Source of the DNA: Oligosphaera ethanolica
GTDB lineage: Bacteria; Verrucomicrobiota; Lentisphaeria; Oligosphaerales; Oligosphaeraceae
NCBI RefSeq assembly: GCF_030814695.1
Contig: NZ_JAUSVL010000001.1
Coordinates: 2,330,227 to 2,394,226 of the forward strand
Direction: 5' to 3'
Length of the DNA stretch: 64,000 nucleotides
Notes under the pieces: model-generated
Seen by the model: only the letters and a program-made list of their open reading frames with translations
Told to the model about the DNA's origin: nothing
The model's database searches: none
In this document: positions 61,943 through 64,000 of the stretch, piece after piece
Position numbering within the stretch: the first letter of the stretch is position 1
Layout: each line of letters begins with the position of its first letter
Made by a program: the position numbers and the translations under genes

Positions 61943-63139
61943 TCAGTCCTGCAGATCAAGGGTGGAACGCCAGCGGGGGTTCTTGCGGGAAATGTCCACC
62001 GTGTAGGGGCGGGCGTACTGCGGCTCAGTGGAGTGCAGAACGTCCTTGCGCAACGTGTTGGCTATCCAACGCTCAAGCTTGAGAATCAACATCTTGCGGC
62101 GCAAACGCCCCTGCATATCGCGGTTGAGAATGCTCGGAATGGTGTTGGTCGTGATGATGTCGTCGATGGCCGGATTGTCCAGGTTCTCTTTCACTTCGGG
62201 GGACGAATTGAAGTGCGTGACCACAAAGACCACCCGCCGCGCCTGGGCTTCTTTCAGGCGCTTGCAGCACTCGACAATCGTGTTGCCGGTGCGCACCATG
62301 TCGTCAAAGACCACGACTTCCCGGCCGGCGATGTCTTCAAGGCGCGTCGGACTGTCTTCATGGGCCCTGATTTCGACTTTGCGCTCGCCGCTGCGCACTT
62401 TGTCCATGATCAACAACGAAGGCTTGGGCGAGCCCAGGAGGGATTTGGACGACTCGTCCATGTATTGGAATACTTCTTCGGTGAAGGGCGTCGCGCCACG
62501 GTCGGGCGCGCAGAGAACAAAGCCCCGGCCATCCGGGTACATATTGGCCTCATGGTCAACCAGATAACTGGCGTACAGCTCAGAGGGAGTGAGGTTGAAA
62601 AAGTGGCCATTGAAGCTGCGCTTGAAAAGATCCTGCACCGATACTGAGTGGTTGTGCACGGTCAGCACGACATCGACACCGCTGCTGCGCAGCAAGTCGG
62701 CATACAGATTGGCCGAAAAGGGCTGACCGTCAAATTTCTTATAGTCGTGCACATTGCGCGTAAAAGTGACATTGCCCTGCGTCACGTTGGGGCCGCGATC
62801 CTGGGCGCTGTAGAAGAGATCAGGCTCCACCAGTACCACCCGATCCGCCCCATTGTCTTTCGCCGCCCGCGACACCAGAAAGGTCCGCATCGCCCGCGCA
62901 TTCCGCGTCAATTCACCACTGCAGGATGACACGATGATCACCGTCTTGCCACGAAGTGACTGGCCGATGTGGTCCAAGTCCTTCTCATCACACAGAAAAC
63001 GCGGGCAAAACTCCGAGTTGGAAAAATTCTTAATGGCAATCAATTCGGAAATTTCGGTGTCCTGACCGAGGTAGTGTGCGACGTCGCTCGCAAGCGGATC
63101 GTCGGAAACAGTACCTACAACGATAAAATCGTCAGTCAT
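61943..63139 (-). CDS. prs: Ribose-phosphate pyrophosphokinase, extended form
   Basis: The predicted product has 398 residues from ATG at 63139, chosen because AAAGG lies 9 bases upstream; the ATG two codons earlier (63145) is too close to it. The enzyme makes PRPP from ribose 5-phosphate and ATP. Recognisable parts are IKNFSNSEFCPRF (F.DGE-like), FYSAQDRGPNV (the YARQDR ATP loop), LTVHNHSVSVQDLF (catalytic His region), and the PRPP motif REVVVFDDMVRTGNTIVECC. At about 80 residues longer than standard Prs (about 315) and divergent in all motifs, it belongs to an atypical branch. It is the first gene of the prs-GT9 pair; a good promoter lies upstream at 63220-63249. Confidence 0.85.
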   Translation of the reverse strand: MTDDFIVVGTVSDDPLASDVAHYLGQDTEISELIAIKNFSNSEFCPRFLCDEKDLDHIGQSLRGKTVIIVSSCSGELTRNARAMRTFLVSRAAKDNGADRVVLVEPDLFYSAQDRGPNVTQGNVTFTRNVHDYKKFDGQPFSANLYADLLRSSGVDVVLTVHNHSVSVQDLFKRSFNGHFFNLTPSELYASYLVDHEANMYPDGRGFVLCAPDRGATPFTEEVFQYMDESSKSLLGSPKPSLLIMDKVRSGERKVEIRAHEDSPTRLEDIAGREVVVFDDMVRTGNTIVECCKRLKEAQARRVVFVVTHFNSSPEVKENLDNPAIDDIITTNTIPSILNRDMQGRLRRKMLILKLERWIANTLRKDVLHSTEPQYARPYTVDISRKNPRWRSTLDLQD

Positions 63140-63219
63140 TTTCATGCCCTTTCTGCAGGCGACGCCATGCAGTAAGAAAAGTTGAGCCGCGGTGGTGATG
63201 GTGCCGCCGCGGCGTTGGG

Positions 63220-63249
63220 ATTATGACATCATCTACTATAACTTGACAA
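63220..63249 (-). promoter_or_regulatory. Sigma-70-type promoter of prs
   Basis: On the minus strand -35 TTGTCA (63244-63249) and -10 CATAAT (63220-63225) are separated by 18 bp, each with one mismatch to consensus. Transcription should start near 63212, leaving a leader of about 73 nt before the prs ATG. Confidence 0.5.
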
Positions 63250-63394
63250 AGACCTGACAGCAAACGGGGGGGAACCCAAGGCCACGCCCCGATTTCCCAC
63301 AAGACAGGATATGAAGTGCGACAGGCGGAATGGGGGGCTTTTCGCGTTTGCTGCTATGTCGCATGTCTTGTTTCAGACGGCCCTCGACTGTTCT

Positions 63395-63530
63395 CGACGG
63401 CTAGTGACGGCAATCGGGTGATGGCTTGATAACTGTCGTGCCTCTATGAGGCACTGTCTGGTGAGGCTGTCTTCCCCAGGCTGAAACCTGGGGTTATAAA
63501 GCATGGTTAAGCGCCTATGGCGAAGTAAGA
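63395..63530. repeat. Palindromic repeat cluster (family D, inverted copy 2)
   Basis: GTGCCTCTATGAGGCAC (63438-63454), CCCCAGGCTGAAACCTGGGG (63475-63494) and AGCATGGTTAAGCGCC (63501-63516) recur here as the inverse of 60949-61025. Together with the first copy it brackets the GT9-prs block in opposite orientation. Positions 63150-63394 contain the prs promoter and an inverted repeat pair (63259-63352) but no gene. Confidence 0.7.
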
Positions 63531-63559
63531 TCCGACGATAGTCGCTTGCTCTCGGCTGA

Positions 63560-63660
63560 CTAATCCGACTGATCCGACTGATCCGACTGATCCGACTGAT
63601 CAAGTCGACGAGCCGTCCGATCCGTCCGATCGGTCCGATCCGTCCGCGATAAAAGACAGT
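63560..63660. repeat. GATCCGAC / GGTCCGAT short tandem repeat tract (copy 3)
   Basis: Four ATCCGACTG units are followed by ATCAAGTCGACGAG, then TCCGTCCGATCGG units, ending GTCCGCGATAAAA at about 63655. Layout matches the tracts at 27112 and 31207. Positions 63661-63971 are AT-rich from 63760 onward and probably contain the promoter of the pseudopilin gene at 63972; no other gene is supported. Confidence 0.8.
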
Positions 63661-63971
63661 TGATCCGACTCACCGAACTGCAAGGCAGCCCATTGGTCCC
63701 ATTGGTCCCATTTGTCCTCATGGTCGTTCCCGGCGCCTTCGTCTGGTCACTCCTCGCCGTTGACCCATTTTCAATATTAATCATATTTTTCCACAACAAT
63801 AACTTCTTTGCAACGACATTTACAGGCTTGGCGGTCGTTTTTTGCTTGTTTCCGCTAGCAAAAATATGTAAATTAATGACAACGCGGTAAAAGTGTGTCT
63901 ATGATTAATAAGTGCAATGCCCTTGCCGCCGGCATAGTTTGTGGCGATACCAAGCGTATGGAGGTTCCGTG

Positions 63972-64000
63972 ATGAAACGTAGCAAGTCATTTACTTTGAT
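63972..64000 (+). CDS. Start of a second pseudopilin gene (truncated by window end)
   Basis: ATG at 63972 follows GGAGG (63960-63964) by 7 bases. The nine visible codons read MKRSKSFTL, the beginning of a type IV prepilin leader (basic stretch, then FTL and, in the rest of the family, the IELLVV helix). The gene must continue beyond the window. It likely resembles the pseudopilin at 25880-26581, which begins MLKRTFTL. Confidence 0.7.

Noticed and set aside
63660..63890. Small hydrophobic open frame of 76 codons
   Set aside because: Starts inside the short-repeat tract, has no ribosome site and covers the AT-rich leader before the pseudopilin gene.

Overview
The window looks like a chromosomal segment of a Gram-negative, glycan-degrading bacterium, most likely of the Lentisphaerota or a neighbouring PVC lineage. 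Four things point there: a type II pseudopilin of the '[16 protein letters not shown]' plus H/DG-tail type (25880-26581, with a second one starting at 63972); large secreted glycosidases, including a PL11 rhamnogalacturonan lyase and GH42-like and GH123/DUF4091-like proteins; Gfo/Idh/MocA and ThuA genes; and lipopolysaccharide functions (SIS heptose isomerase, GT9 heptosyltransferase, LptE-like lipoprotein). The assignment is an inference from protein families, not a phylogeny.

Layout. 1-9015 (minus): the end of a large TPR/coiled-coil protein, tRNA-Pro(CGG), and a type IV pilus/type II secretion operon transcribed as two PilB/GspE ATPases, PilT, then PilC/GspF. 9173-12389: a GmhA-like isomerase diverges from dnaN-recF across an AT-rich gap that may hold origin or promoter elements. 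12458-19627: a DMT transporter, a repeat element, a cupin, and a sugar module in which an AraC regulator diverges from Gfo, ThuA and a xylose-isomerase-like protein, with a convergent Ldh2 dehydrogenase. 19720-25324 (minus): Gfo, a secreted GH42-like protein and TrmO. 25880-27981: a pseudopilin and an HELTH membrane protein. 28078-35395 (minus): recR, dnaX, SRP RNA, era, a stand-alone Lrp-type RAM domain, ptsP and RNase P RNA. 36408-40627: PL11 lyase plus FAD oxidoreductase. 41530-49716: mnmA, a lipoprotein, a degenerate PNP-like protein, a TPR protein, an LptE-like protein, ispF, comF, accD and DUF192. 49761-58268: a large diheme HzsA-like protein, a GH123-like glycosidase and a probable pseudokinase. 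58379-63139 (minus): comEC, a GT9 glycosyltransferase and prs.

Two stable RNAs that are easy to miss are clear from sequence: SRP RNA (31031-31151, directly upstream of dnaX) and RNase P RNA (35035-35395).

The most unusual content is between the genes. Six copies of an 18-bp-arm palindrome (GCCTCTTTGGC...GCCAAAGAGGC) lie in composite repeats of about 300-600 bp, in both orientations. Several are bounded by an 11-bp inverted terminal motif, GTAATCGGTCA / TGACCGATTAC. Other intergenic repeats are an 82/83-bp tandem array with two interleaved unit types, a GATCCGAC-based repeat family at three sites, and a further palindromic family whose inverted copies flank the GT9-prs block. No transposase is visible, so the main repeats resemble non-autonomous, MITE-like elements.
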